DNA of 64,000 nt, from positions 4,712,001-4,776,000 of the forward strand of contig NZ_CP032819.1 of the NCBI RefSeq assembly GCF_003991565.1, read 5' to 3'. Position 1 is the stretch's first letter. Each line of letters opens with the position of its first letter. The DNA comes from Butyricimonas faecalis. GTDB taxonomy: Bacteria > Bacteroidota > Bacteroidia > Bacteroidales > Marinifilaceae. Shown here piece by piece: positions 7,577 to 15,823 of this stretch. The notes under the pieces were generated by a model. It worked only from the letters and a program-made list of their open reading frames with translations. It ran no database searches and was not told where the DNA came from. The position numbers were made by a program, and so were the translations under genes.

Positions 7577-8188
7577 ATGATGATGAAATTCTGTTTTGTT
7601 TTGTTGTTGCTAATCGTTTCTTTCGGGAAGGTGGATGCACAGGAAAATCGTAATGGTTTTCGATTGGACACGATCTATAGATTCGGGGCAAAACGTCAAG
7701 TGGTGAAAGCTCCAGTGAAAAAGAGTGTTCCCTTGAAAACGTCGATGATTCGGAAGGCGGGGAAATGGACGTTAGGTGGTTCTTGCGGGGTGTCCTTCGG
7801 GGATTATACTAGTGTAGATGTTTCTCCCCAGGTTGGATATTGTTGGAACGAATTTTTCTCGGCAGGTGGTGGGGTTAATTACAATTATCACCATTCTTCC
7901 AATCAGTATGATATGAATTACCTCGGGGTAAACGTGTTTGGGCGGGTGAATCCGGTACGGTATATTGCCCTTCAAATTCAGCCGGAATTAAAGGGAAGTT
8001 GGGGAAAGTCGTATGGGAAGAAGATAGGCTTCCGTTATGTTCCCACGATGCTGGTGGGTGGAGGAGGAGTTATTCCCACCGGAACAGGCTCTATTTCCGT
8101 GATGTTTTATTATGACGTGATACAGGATGAATGTTCTCCTTACGGGAAAAATTGGGTCTGTTCCGTGGGATATTCCTTTAATCTTTAA
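7577..8188 (+). CDS. Small outer-membrane beta-barrel-like protein
   Basis: 203 residues with a signal peptide (MMMKFCFVLLLLIVSFGKVDA, cleavage probably after VDA). After a basic linker to about residue 60, the rest is alternating hydrophobic and polar residues rich in Gly, Tyr and aromatic ends of strands (WTLGGSCGVSFGDYTSV, GYCWNEFFSAGGGVNYNY, WVCSVGYSFNL), with a terminal Leu after an aromatic-rich last strand: the pattern of a small outer-membrane barrel. No family recognised. It ends exactly where the convergent DUF2027 gene ends (adjacent stop codons at 8186-8191). Confidence 0.65.
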   Translation: MMMKFCFVLLLLIVSFGKVDAQENRNGFRLDTIYRFGAKRQVVKAPVKKSVPLKTSMIRKAGKWTLGGSCGVSFGDYTSVDVSPQVGYCWNEFFSAGGGVNYNYHHSSNQYDMNYLGVNVFGRVNPVRYIALQIQPELKGSWGKSYGKKIGFRYVPTMLVGGGGVIPTGTGSISVMFYYDVIQDECSPYGKNWVCSVGYSFNL

Positions 8189-9190
8189 TTATTTTATCGT
8201 GACTATCGTGGCTCCATAGCCGTATTGTTTGAAAGAAGCGTCTTGATGGTTGAAGCGTTTGTACTTGGTTTGGAGTTCCCAAAGGATGCGTTGTCTCAAT
8301 ACCCCGTCTCCTTTGCCATGTATAAACACGATCTTTTGGCCCCGACGGAGTTTGTATTGTTCCAGTGTTTTGTGGAACACGTCCATCTGGTAGTCCAACA
8401 TATCCTTGTTTCCCATACCTGTCGTGTCATCGAGTAGTTTGTCTATATGCAAGTCAATCTCGATGATATTGTTGTTGGTTTGTTTGGGAGTTTCCTTGTG
8501 AGGTGTATCTTCTGCTTTGTGAGGTGTTTTTTGTAAAAATTGTTCCGGAATGGTTTCCAGCCCTTCCTCTTTGGCAATGGATTCTTTGTCCAGCGGTCGA
8601 AGCAGCGAGGTGGCATTGAACCAGCGGGTATGTTTGTAAGCTCCCGCCTTGCACAAATTTACCGGAGTAACCTTAATTTGCGTATCGATGGCGTTTTTCA
8701 GAACGTGAACGCCTTTTTGGTAGAACACGGATTGCACGTGTATCGCTTTAATCGCATCGATTTCTTTGAGCGAGTAATTGCCGATCAGGTATGTCGTGTT
8801 CGGGTTGCAGTTGCCTGCCGTGATCCCGGTGTACTTTTCCCCGTCGTGAAACGAGATGGAATAAAGGCTGGTTTGTGCGGTATCGTTCACGAAATAAATA
8901 TCAAACCGGCTTCCTGTCAAGTTGTTGAAGTTCTCGGGGACGAACGCAATATAAAGGGTATCGGCCGATTCCATAGTTACGTTTTTCTGTCCGGATGCGG
9001 GTGTGGCTGAATCCGTTTTTGTTGTGTTACTATCTGAATGAATGACCACCAGGTTGTTCACGGATGCTGGAATTTCGAACCCGTATTCGTCGCAATATAC
9101 GTTCACGGTGTTGTTATCAATGATGCCGGTAACTTTACCCTCTAGCTTGTCTGATATAAATCGTACGATGTCGCCTATTCTTATATTCAT
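8189..9190 (-). CDS. DUF2027 and Smr domain protein
   Basis: 333 residues from ATG 9190, which gives the family start MNIRIGDIVRFISDK; an upstream in-frame ATG at 9235 adds 15 residues unlike the family. The N-terminal part (1-60) resembles a small KOW/SH3-like barrel (KLEGKVTGIIDNNTVNVYCD), the middle (80-190) is the DUF2027 region, and the C-terminus is an Smr domain: IDLHIDKLL about 245 and HGKGDGVLRQRI about 293. Smr domains bind or nick nucleic acid; LDxHG-type residues are partly replaced here by IDLHI. Found across Bacteroidales, function unknown. Monocistronic. Confidence 0.85.
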   Translation of the reverse strand: MNIRIGDIVRFISDKLEGKVTGIIDNNTVNVYCDEYGFEIPASVNNLVVIHSDSNTTKTDSATPASGQKNVTMESADTLYIAFVPENFNNLTGSRFDIYFVNDTAQTSLYSISFHDGEKYTGITAGNCNPNTTYLIGNYSLKEIDAIKAIHVQSVFYQKGVHVLKNAIDTQIKVTPVNLCKAGAYKHTRWFNATSLLRPLDKESIAKEEGLETIPEQFLQKTPHKAEDTPHKETPKQTNNNIIEIDLHIDKLLDDTTGMGNKDMLDYQMDVFHKTLEQYKLRRGQKIVFIHGKGDGVLRQRILWELQTKYKRFNHQDASFKQYGYGATIVTIK

Positions 9191-9364
9191 GTTGTCTTCT
9201 GTTTTTATTGTTAGGCAAAAATAGTGTTTTTTCATTTGAAAATATTAATTTAGCCAGCCGATTGGTGAGTTAAAAACTAAAAGATAAAAGGTGAAAACTA
9301 ATTTAATGATTATTAGTTGATTCCTAGTGTGTCCCGATAACAAATTGAAATAAAATATAATATA

Positions 9365-11374
9365 ATGACATTACAAGAATTTCAACAATCAATAAGGGAA
9401 GGAATTCCGGCAGAATTGCCGGCTCCGAAGGCTTACGAACCGGAGATTAACCATGCCCCTAAAAGGAAAGATATCCTGACGAAAGAAGAAAAGAAATTGG
9501 CGATTCGCAACGCTTTACGTTATTTCGACCCGAAACACCATGCTGTGTTAGCTCCTGAATTTGCCGAGGAGTTGGAAAAATACGGGCGTATTTATATGTA
9601 TCGTTTTCGTCCGGATTACAAGATGTATGCCCATAATATCAATGATTATCCTCACAAGAGCTTGCAAGCGGCAGGTATCATGTTGATGATAAATAATAAC
9701 TTGGATTATGCGGTGGCTCAACATCCTCACGAGTTGATCACTTACGGGGGAAACGGTGCGGTATTCCAGAACTGGGCACAGTATCGTCTGACAATGAAAT
9801 ATTTATCGGAAATGACCGACGAGCAGACATTGGTGTTGTATTCCGGTCACCCGATGGGGTTGTTTCCGTCGCATAAGGATGCGCCTCGTGTAGTGGTTAC
9901 GAACGGTATGGTAATCCCGAATTATTCAAAACCGGATGATTGGGAACGTTTTAATGCTTTGGGTGTTTCCCAATATGGACAAATGACTGCAGGTTCTTTC
10001 ATGTATATTGGACCACAGGGTATTGTGCATGGTACTACGATTACCGTGTTGAATGCCGGGCGTAAGATTTCCAAACATGGGGAAGGATTAGCCGGAAAAT
10101 TGTTTATTACCGCTGGATTAGGTGGAATGTCGGGAGCGCAACCGAAAGCCGGGAATATTGCCGGATGTATCAGTGTGACTGCCGAGATTAACCCGAAAGC
10201 CACGCATACCCGTCATTCTCAAGGCTGGGTTGACGAGGTGATTGATGATTTGGATAAGCTGGTGGAGCGAGTGAAAGTGGCTCGCGAGAAGAAAGAGACG
10301 GTTTCTATCGCTTATCAAGGAAACGTGGTGGACGTGTGGGAACGTTTTGCGGAAGGCGATATACCTGTTGAGCTGGGATCAGACCAAACGTCATTACATA
10401 ACCCGTGGGCCGGTGGTTACTATCCCGTGGGTGTGAGTTTCGAGGAGTCCAAACGGATGATGGCCGAGGAACCGGAGTTGTTCAAGCAAAAAGTACAAGA
10501 ATCCTTGCGTCGTCACGTGGCTGCAATCAACAAGTGTGTGACTCGTTTTGGTACTTACTTCTTTGATTACGGTAACGCGTTCCTGTTGGAGTCATCCCGT
10601 GCGGGTGCTGATATCATGAAACCGAACGGTGATTTCAAATACCCGTCATACGTGCAGGATATCATGGGCCCGATGTGTTTTGATTACGGTTTCGGCCCGT
10701 TCCGTTGGGTATGTTCCAGTGGTGACCCGAAAGATTTGGCGAAAACGGATGAAATTGCGGCTCGCGTGTTAGAGGAAATCAAGACGCACTCCCCGAAAGA
10801 GATTCAACAACAGATGGATGATAATATTCGTTGGATCAAGGCTGCTATGGAGAATCATTTGGTAGTAGGTTCTCAGGCGCGGATTTTGTATGCTGATGCA
10901 GAAGGTCGTATCAAGATTGCCGAAGCATTCAACAAGGCTATTGCTGCCGGTGAAATTTCTGCTCCCGTGATTTTGGGACGTGATCATCATGATGTTTCCG
11001 GTACGGATTCTCCTTATCGTGAGACTTCAAATATATATGACGGTTCTCGTTTCACGGCCGACATGGCTATCCAGAACGTGATCGGGGATTCTTTCCGCGG
11101 TGCGACTTGGGTATCTATCCACAATGGTGGTGGTGTAGGTTGGGGAGAAGTCATTAACGGAGGTTTTGGAATGATGCTGGATGGTTCTGCAGATAGCGAT
11201 AGACGTTTGAAAAACATGTTGTTCTGGGACGTGAATAACGGAATCTCTCGCCGTAGTTGGGCTCGTAACGAAGGCGCTGTTTTTGCCATCAAGCGTGCGA
11301 TGGAAGCAAACCCGAATTTGAAGGTAACATTACCGAATTTTGCCGATGACCGGTTGATAGAGTCATTGTTTTAA
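9365..11374 (+). CDS. hutU: Urocanate hydratase
   Basis: 669 residues. Urocanase adds water across urocanate with NAD+ as electrophile to give imidazolone propionate, the second step of histidine breakdown. Recognisable blocks: YGGNGAVFQNWAQYRLTMKY, QYGQMTAGSFMYIGPQGIVHG, TAGLGGMSGAQPKA for NAD binding, FDYGNAFLLESSRAG, and GRDHHDVSGTDSPYRETS near residue 540, plus HNGGGVGWGEVINGGFGMM. The length fits the long form of the family. No hutH, hutI or formiminotransferase lies in the window, so the rest of the pathway must be elsewhere. A bidirectional terminator follows. Confidence 0.96.
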   Translation: MTLQEFQQSIREGIPAELPAPKAYEPEINHAPKRKDILTKEEKKLAIRNALRYFDPKHHAVLAPEFAEELEKYGRIYMYRFRPDYKMYAHNINDYPHKSLQAAGIMLMINNNLDYAVAQHPHELITYGGNGAVFQNWAQYRLTMKYLSEMTDEQTLVLYSGHPMGLFPSHKDAPRVVVTNGMVIPNYSKPDDWERFNALGVSQYGQMTAGSFMYIGPQGIVHGTTITVLNAGRKISKHGEGLAGKLFITAGLGGMSGAQPKAGNIAGCISVTAEINPKATHTRHSQGWVDEVIDDLDKLVERVKVAREKKETVSIAYQGNVVDVWERFAEGDIPVELGSDQTSLHNPWAGGYYPVGVSFEESKRMMAEEPELFKQKVQESLRRHVAAINKCVTRFGTYFFDYGNAFLLESSRAGADIMKPNGDFKYPSYVQDIMGPMCFDYGFGPFRWVCSSGDPKDLAKTDEIAARVLEEIKTHSPKEIQQQMDDNIRWIKAAMENHLVVGSQARILYADAEGRIKIAEAFNKAIAAGEISAPVILGRDHHDVSGTDSPYRETSNIYDGSRFTADMAIQNVIGDSFRGATWVSIHNGGGVGWGEVINGGFGMMLDGSADSDRRLKNMLFWDVNNGISRRSWARNEGAVFAIKRAMEANPNLKVTLPNFADDRLIESLF

Positions 11375-11392
11375 ATAAAATATTGTATGGGG

Positions 11393-11428
11393 GGAGGTGT
11401 CAAAGGAATAAAAACTTTTGATACCTCC
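11393..11428. terminator. Bidirectional terminator between hutU and the RluA gene
   Basis: 12-bp stem GGAGGTGTCAAA / TTTGATACCTCC with one G-T pair, AT-rich loop, lying between two convergent genes. Confidence 0.75.
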
Positions 11429-11438
11429 TCCTGTTATT

Positions 11439-12338
11439 TTATTTAAACAAGGTCATGAATTTTGCAGGAATGGGTGTTTCGAATTTCATGTTTTTCCCCG
11501 TGATGGGATGAATGAAATCAAGTTTAAAAGCATGTAAGGCTAGGCGGCGCAAGGGATTTTTTGTTGCTCCGTATTTTGGATCTCCCGTAACGGGATGGCC
11601 GATTTCCTGCATGTGTACTCTGATTTGGTTTTTACGCCCGGTTTCTAATTCCAGTTCCACGAGCGCAAATTGCCGATTTGATTTTAGCGTCGTGTAGTTT
11701 GTGATGGCTAGTTTACCATCTTGCGAGGAGGTGGCATGTACGATCAAGGCTTTATTTTCACTGATATAAGATTTCACTTGTCCTTGTTCCGGTTGCGGGC
11801 ATCCTTCGACGACAGCGACATATTTTCGTTCGCGGATCATGTCGTTCCAGTTTTTTTGTAGAATTTCCTGTACTTTTTTGCTTTTGGCAAACATCATGAT
11901 ACCGGAAGTTTCTCTATCCAGGCGATGTAGGATAAAGATATGATTCCGGGGATCTTTGTTTCTCAAGTAGTTGTTCAGGATGTAATAGGCTGTTTTTGTT
12001 TTATCCCGTTCCGTTCCCATGGAAAGCAATCCACTTGCTTTTTCCACAACAAGTAAATGTTCATCTTCATACAGGAGATTGAGCATGGGATGGTGAAAAG
12101 GGGCCGCACTTTTGTTCATCCCGACGGTTACCGTGTCCCCGGGTTTGAGGGGTGTGTCGAATTGTGTGGTGACACGATTGTTGACCTGCACGAGTTTGTG
12201 GGCCAAGAATGACTTTACGGCTGTTCTGCTTTGATCATGTAAAACCTGTAACAGAAAGGGCATTAACGTATTTTCATCTTGTACTTCAAAACTGCGGCAG
12301 CGCGGGGCTTTGGCTCGGGATGTATTCTGGGGTTTCAT
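11439..12338 (-). CDS. RluA-family pseudouridine synthase
   Basis: 299 residues. An S4-like RNA-binding segment lies near the N-terminus (about 28-75, TAVKSFLAHKLVQVNNR and KPGDTVTV), followed by the RluA catalytic domain with the active-site Asp in HRLDRETSGIMMFAK (about 150). Further family blocks are YVAVVEG, LVELELETGRKNQIRVHMQ and GDPKYG. Such enzymes isomerise uridine in 23S rRNA or tRNA; which site cannot be told from sequence. The first 20 residues are basic and not conserved. Single gene. Confidence 0.93.
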   Translation of the reverse strand: MKPQNTSRAKAPRCRSFEVQDENTLMPFLLQVLHDQSRTAVKSFLAHKLVQVNNRVTTQFDTPLKPGDTVTVGMNKSAAPFHHPMLNLLYEDEHLLVVEKASGLLSMGTERDKTKTAYYILNNYLRNKDPRNHIFILHRLDRETSGIMMFAKSKKVQEILQKNWNDMIRERKYVAVVEGCPQPEQGQVKSYISENKALIVHATSSQDGKLAITNYTTLKSNRQFALVELELETGRKNQIRVHMQEIGHPVTGDPKYGATKNPLRRLALHAFKLDFIHPITGKNMKFETPIPAKFMTLFK

Positions 12339-12576
12339 ATGTTTATCTGTTTAATCGGGAACAAAGGTAATAAAAGTAAGGACGTGATTTGTGGGTTTAT
12401 GTGAAAATGGACACTAAATACTTTGGTGTGTTGCGAAATTAGAAACTATTTATTGTGGTTTGGGCCCGCCCTTTGCTATACCTTATATTTAATGATTTAT
12501 TCTAAATTATTAGTGACCAAGGTTTATTGATTATCTAATGATTATAAAAAGATGTCTAATTAATATTCGATGAAGA

Positions 12577-14469
12577 ATGAAAAACAAATTATTATTGTTA
12601 TTGGCTTTAAGTATTGTGTTTTTGGCAGGTTGTAGAGATAAGCATGATCCTGAACCACCCACGATAGACAAGATTGTCGGGCAATATTCCGGGGGAAACT
12701 TAAAGGCTACTATTGACGGGATTTCTGTATCAGAAGGAATTTCCGTACAGGTTATTCAGAAAAATGACAACACCACCTCTTTTAAGTTGTTCAACATAGT
12801 TCCAGGTTACCCCGAATTTGAGGTTCCCAATGTCACGTTTGAGGCCCTCAGTCGCGCTTACTACAGCCAATTAAAAGGCTCCGTAACTGACAATGTCAGT
12901 GGATATGCCGTTTTGGCTAATGCCCATGTTGAAGACGAGATCATGGAAATTAATATCGCTATCACGGAAATTGAAGGAGTGCCGACAAGTGCCGAAAGTT
13001 TCTACAACAAAACGTTTAAAGGAGAAATGGCCATCAATCTGGGGGTGGAACCTGTAACGATGACACAACGCGTGTACGTGAGCAAACCATCAAATAAAAA
13101 CCCGAACCAACTCCGGCTGAGAATTGAAAACTTTTCCTTTCAAGGAGTTTATTTAGGAGTAATACAACTAGATACGGTTTCTTTAGTTAAAAGAGGAGAC
13201 GTGTACGGTTTTACGGCGAAGGATCGTGAACTTTCAGACTTGGAAATTCCCGGAGTAACAGGAGTAAAATTAACGGCACGCGGAGCCATCATCGAAGATC
13301 ATATCATGAAACTGAATCTCGAGGTTGGTGCTAGTCCTTTGACTATTCATGTTACTTTCACGGGCGATACGATCACGGAAAGCGTTGACACAAAAATCAA
13401 CTTAACAATTGAAGGGAATGCCGTGGCCGCACAACCGGATAATTCAAAAACAGCTTCTATTTACGTTTTTAAGGTCTGGGAAACAGCTACTGCCAGTCAA
13501 CTGAAACTAACACCTAAAATCGAACTTCCGAAAGGTGCTACGTTGGATTCCATCGTTGTTCGATATTCAGACGGTATCAAATCCATACTTAAAGAAGGGG
13601 AGGCGATTGATTTTTCCAAAATCGAAGGAGAAAAATATGATGTAAGATATTACATTACTTCCGAAGACGTGCGTTATCATAGCACCAAAACTCTCCGCTT
13701 GGAGAAAATGCCGGAATTCAAATCCACCTACAAGATGAACAGTTGGATCACTCCTCAAGGGAAAGATTATCAAGAACCGATGAATATGGCCAGTTCCAAC
13801 ATGGCTGCAGATTTTTTCCCTTTATCGGGAATGATGATCGGTCACGCGTTAACAGCAAAACCTTATCCCGTTTCGCAAGACGAAGATGCAGCGAAAATCA
13901 TAACAAGAGACACGTACGGTGGTTATATCGCTTTCATGTCGGTTGTGCTGCCTAAAGTTACTGCCGGAACTTTGTTCAACGGAACATTCGAGTTAGATAC
14001 TAAGGCCCCTTTAAAAAGTACTCACTTCGGGGAAGCTTACCGGGGGACTGCGGCTCCTGTGGCTTTTAAATTCACGTATAAATATACTCCGGGACCAACG
14101 TACTTCAACACGATTGTCAAAACAGAAGGTTCCACTACAACAGTTACTGCAGAAAAAGTTCCGGGCAAGGTTGACGAGTGTTCTTTAATTGCTTACTTGT
14201 ATGAAGTCGATTCCTACGGTGATTATTTGGATGGCACGAACATCAACAGCTCCGAGAAAGTAATTCTTAAAGCTGCATTCAGTAGTGGGGCTCAAGATAG
14301 CTTTACCGAAAAAACGGTCAATTTTGAACCCACGGGAAACGGTTCGTTCGATCCGGCCAATAAAAAGTACAAGATTGCCATAGTCTGCACACCAAGTAAA
14401 GAAGGAGATGCCTACAACGGGGCTCCCGACAGTGCGTTGTGGATAAAATCATTGGAAATAACCTACTAA
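12577..14469 (+). CDS. PCMD-type surface lipoprotein with calycin-like repeats
   Basis: 630 residues. Signal peptide II with lipobox LAGC (Cys about 19), then a charged stretch CRDKHDPEPP that may act as a surface-export signal. Residues 30-150 and 150-280 look like two related calycin-like beta units (VGQYSGGNLKATIDG; FKGEMAINLGVEPVTM). The C-terminal part from about 390 (YKMNSWITPQGKDYQEPMN...) fits the putative carbohydrate metabolism domain (PCMD), a jelly-roll-like module common in Bacteroides lipoproteins. Role: probably cell-surface ligand binding; no catalytic residues recognised. The first dozen residues (MKNKLLLLLALS) resemble those of the next lipoprotein, and both have similar upstream regions. 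Confidence 0.75.
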   Translation: MKNKLLLLLALSIVFLAGCRDKHDPEPPTIDKIVGQYSGGNLKATIDGISVSEGISVQVIQKNDNTTSFKLFNIVPGYPEFEVPNVTFEALSRAYYSQLKGSVTDNVSGYAVLANAHVEDEIMEINIAITEIEGVPTSAESFYNKTFKGEMAINLGVEPVTMTQRVYVSKPSNKNPNQLRLRIENFSFQGVYLGVIQLDTVSLVKRGDVYGFTAKDRELSDLEIPGVTGVKLTARGAIIEDHIMKLNLEVGASPLTIHVTFTGDTITESVDTKINLTIEGNAVAAQPDNSKTASIYVFKVWETATASQLKLTPKIELPKGATLDSIVVRYSDGIKSILKEGEAIDFSKIEGEKYDVRYYITSEDVRYHSTKTLRLEKMPEFKSTYKMNSWITPQGKDYQEPMNMASSNMAADFFPLSGMMIGHALTAKPYPVSQDEDAAKIITRDTYGGYIAFMSVVLPKVTAGTLFNGTFELDTKAPLKSTHFGEAYRGTAAPVAFKFTYKYTPGPTYFNTIVKTEGSTTTVTAEKVPGKVDECSLIAYLYEVDSYGDYLDGTNINSSEKVILKAAFSSGAQDSFTEKTVNFEPTGNGSFDPANKKYKIAIVCTPSKEGDAYNGAPDSALWIKSLEITY

Positions 14470-14630
14470 TGTTCGTTTACCAACATGTGTCGTGTCGTTA
14501 TAAGTTTAATTTAGAACAAGTGAATATGGTTAAATAGCTAAAAGTAAAAAATATTTCATTAATAAATGTCAGATAATTAAACAGATATGACGTGTAAATG
14601 TTAAAAATGAGTTTTTGTTGTAACATTTGA

Positions 14631-14638
14631 TAAATTTG
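14631..14638 (+). promoter_or_regulatory. Candidate -7 promoter element for the lipoprotein at 14748
   Basis: TAAATTTG matches TAnnTTTG, 109 bases before the ATG; no convincing -33 box. The remainder of the 278-base gap is AT-rich without other signals I can name. Confidence 0.4.
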
Positions 14639-14747
14639 CACGTTTTTTGCTGTTATAAGGCTGCATGGCTTAAAAAAAAGATGTTTTTTGCGAGCATGTT
14701 GTTTTATGAGGACGGATAATTAATGTTTAATTAATAGTTAATGAAGT

Positions 14748-15557
14748 ATGAAAAACAAATTTTTATTATTGTTAATTTTAGGTGTAGCATTTTTTGCAGG
14801 TTGTAATAATGACGATGATGACGACAATGCACTTGTTGGTACTTGGAATCTAACGGCTCTTCAGGAGTTTGATACTCAAACTCCCCCTTATGTTTCTGGT
14901 CCGTTTGCATTGAATTGGGAAGCAGAAGAAGGTACAAAATTGATGGGTGTTGGAACTGAATACATGGTTGCTGTTGTAGATCAAGTGGCAAATAAGGCTT
15001 TAGTTAAAGTTTTAAAAGATATTACTTTCCAAAAGAATGGACAAGTTGTTGCAACTTATTCAGATGCTGGTATAGGTGGTGAGGAAACAGATACACCTGT
15101 TACCCCTAATTGGAAAGTTTCAGAAGCAAAATATTTGAAATATAAAGTCGTATCGGATAATCAGCTTCAACTTTATTTAAATGTAGAAAATATTTTGAAA
15201 GAAGCAGATATTAATATTGATAATATGACTTCAATGTCTACACAATTAGAAACTGAAGATTTACAAAAACTCATGAGTTTTGTAACAAAGGTTTCTAAAG
15301 AGGGTATTGCTGTAAGTTATGTGCTTTCAGAAAATTTGGATAAACTTACAATTACTCTTGATAAAGCTTTCTTTGATCAAGTAATGACATTATTACCTGT
15401 TTTGGTTAAATTGATTCCTAGCGATTCAGATAGCGATTCAGATAGTGATTCAGGAAACGATATGATGGTTTCTTTGATTCAAACTATTTCAGAGCAACTG
15501 CCTGATGTTTGGGCTAAAACGACTAAATTCGAGGTTAGTCTTAAACTGGAAAAATAA
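14748..15557 (+). CDS. Acidic lipoprotein, lipocalin-like N-terminus
   Basis: 269 residues. Signal peptide II ending in FAGC; after the Cys comes NNDDDDDN, an acidic run like the lipoprotein export signal that sends Bacteroidota lipoproteins to the cell surface. LVGTWNLTALQEF at about 29-41 is the usual opening of lipocalin-like domains. Near the C-terminus a Ser-Asp repeat (SDSDSDSDSDSG, about 227-238) is coded by a 12-base tandem repeat of about 2.4 units at 15423-15452 and could vary in length by slippage. Function unknown. Its stop lies just ahead of the first his-leader promoter. Confidence 0.7.
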   Translation: MKNKFLLLLILGVAFFAGCNNDDDDDNALVGTWNLTALQEFDTQTPPYVSGPFALNWEAEEGTKLMGVGTEYMVAVVDQVANKALVKVLKDITFQKNGQVVATYSDAGIGGEETDTPVTPNWKVSEAKYLKYKVVSDNQLQLYLNVENILKEADINIDNMTSMSTQLETEDLQKLMSFVTKVSKEGIAVSYVLSENLDKLTITLDKAFFDQVMTLLPVLVKLIPSDSDSDSDSDSGNDMMVSLIQTISEQLPDVWAKTTKFEVSLKLEK

Positions 15558-15565
15558 GAATTTTA

Positions 15566-15597
15566 TTTGGATAGATAAAGAATCTCATTTACATTTG
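15566..15597 (+). promoter_or_regulatory. Promoter of the upstream his-leader copy
   Basis: TTTG at 15566 and TACATTTG at 15590 with a 20-base gap, an excellent Bacteroidales -33/-7 promoter. It lies 20 bases before the leader peptide ATG, inside the repeat shared with 17170-17331. Confidence 0.75.
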
Positions 15598-15617
15598 CAG
15601 CACGAAAAAGATAAAAT

Positions 15618-15677
15618 ATGAATAGTACATTACATCATATGCATCATCATTGCCATCACTGTATTCAGGTGAGATGA
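15618..15677 (+). CDS. Histidine leader peptide, copy 1
   Basis: A 19-residue frame MNSTLHHMHHHCHHCIQVR with seven His codons. It is the same peptide, bar one Tyr-to-His change, as the leader directly before hisG. It is followed by an attenuator-like hairpin at 15716. Here the gene downstream is a DUF4143 ATPase, not a his gene. Whether this copy is translated or regulates anything is unknown. Confidence 0.8.
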   Translation: MNSTLHHMHHHCHHCIQVR

Positions 15678-15715
15678 TGCTGTTGTGCTGTAATTTGAAA
15701 TAAAAAAAGTATAAA

Positions 15716-15752
15716 CGAGTTCGCTAGAATTTAGGCGGGCTCGTTTTGTTTT
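15716..15752 (+). terminator. Attenuator terminator, copy 1
   Basis: CGAGTTCGCTA / TTAGGCGGGCTCG pairs as RNA with several G-U pairs, then TTTTGTTTT. Weaker than the copy before hisG because four stem bases differ. Confidence 0.65.
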
Positions 15753-15810
15753 CTAATACGCTTTCTTTGAAGTTATTCATTTGTTTCCTTGTAAAAAGGA
15801 AAGTTTTTAA

Positions 15811-15818
15811 TAAATTTG
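15811..15818 (+). promoter_or_regulatory. Candidate promoter of the ATPase gene
   Basis: TAAATTTG only six bases before the ATG at 15824, with CTTG 19 bases upstream. An inverted repeat TTTCCTT / AAGGAAA overlaps the spacer. A start this close would give a nearly leaderless transcript, so the call is tentative. Confidence 0.35.
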
Positions 15819-15823
15819 TCCTT

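Larger units (their letters stand above)
15590..15752 (+). repeat. Direct repeat, copy 1: histidine leader module
   Basis: About 163 bases shared at roughly 95% with 17170-17331: -7 element, leader peptide, spacer and terminator hairpin. Differences are a few substitutions, one A insertion, and four changes in the terminator stem that mostly become G-U pairs. The two copies flank the ATPase gene at 15824-17131. Confidence 0.92.

Noticed and set aside
7042-7671. 209-residue minus-strand frame opposite trxB
   Set aside because: trxB is certain on the plus strand; the frame has no conserved motif.
9365-11374. Phosphoenolpyruvate carboxykinase for the 669-residue protein
   Set aside because: The QYGQMTAGSFMYIGPQGI and GRDHHDVSGTDSPYRETS blocks belong to urocanase; no P-loop or carboxykinase motif is present.
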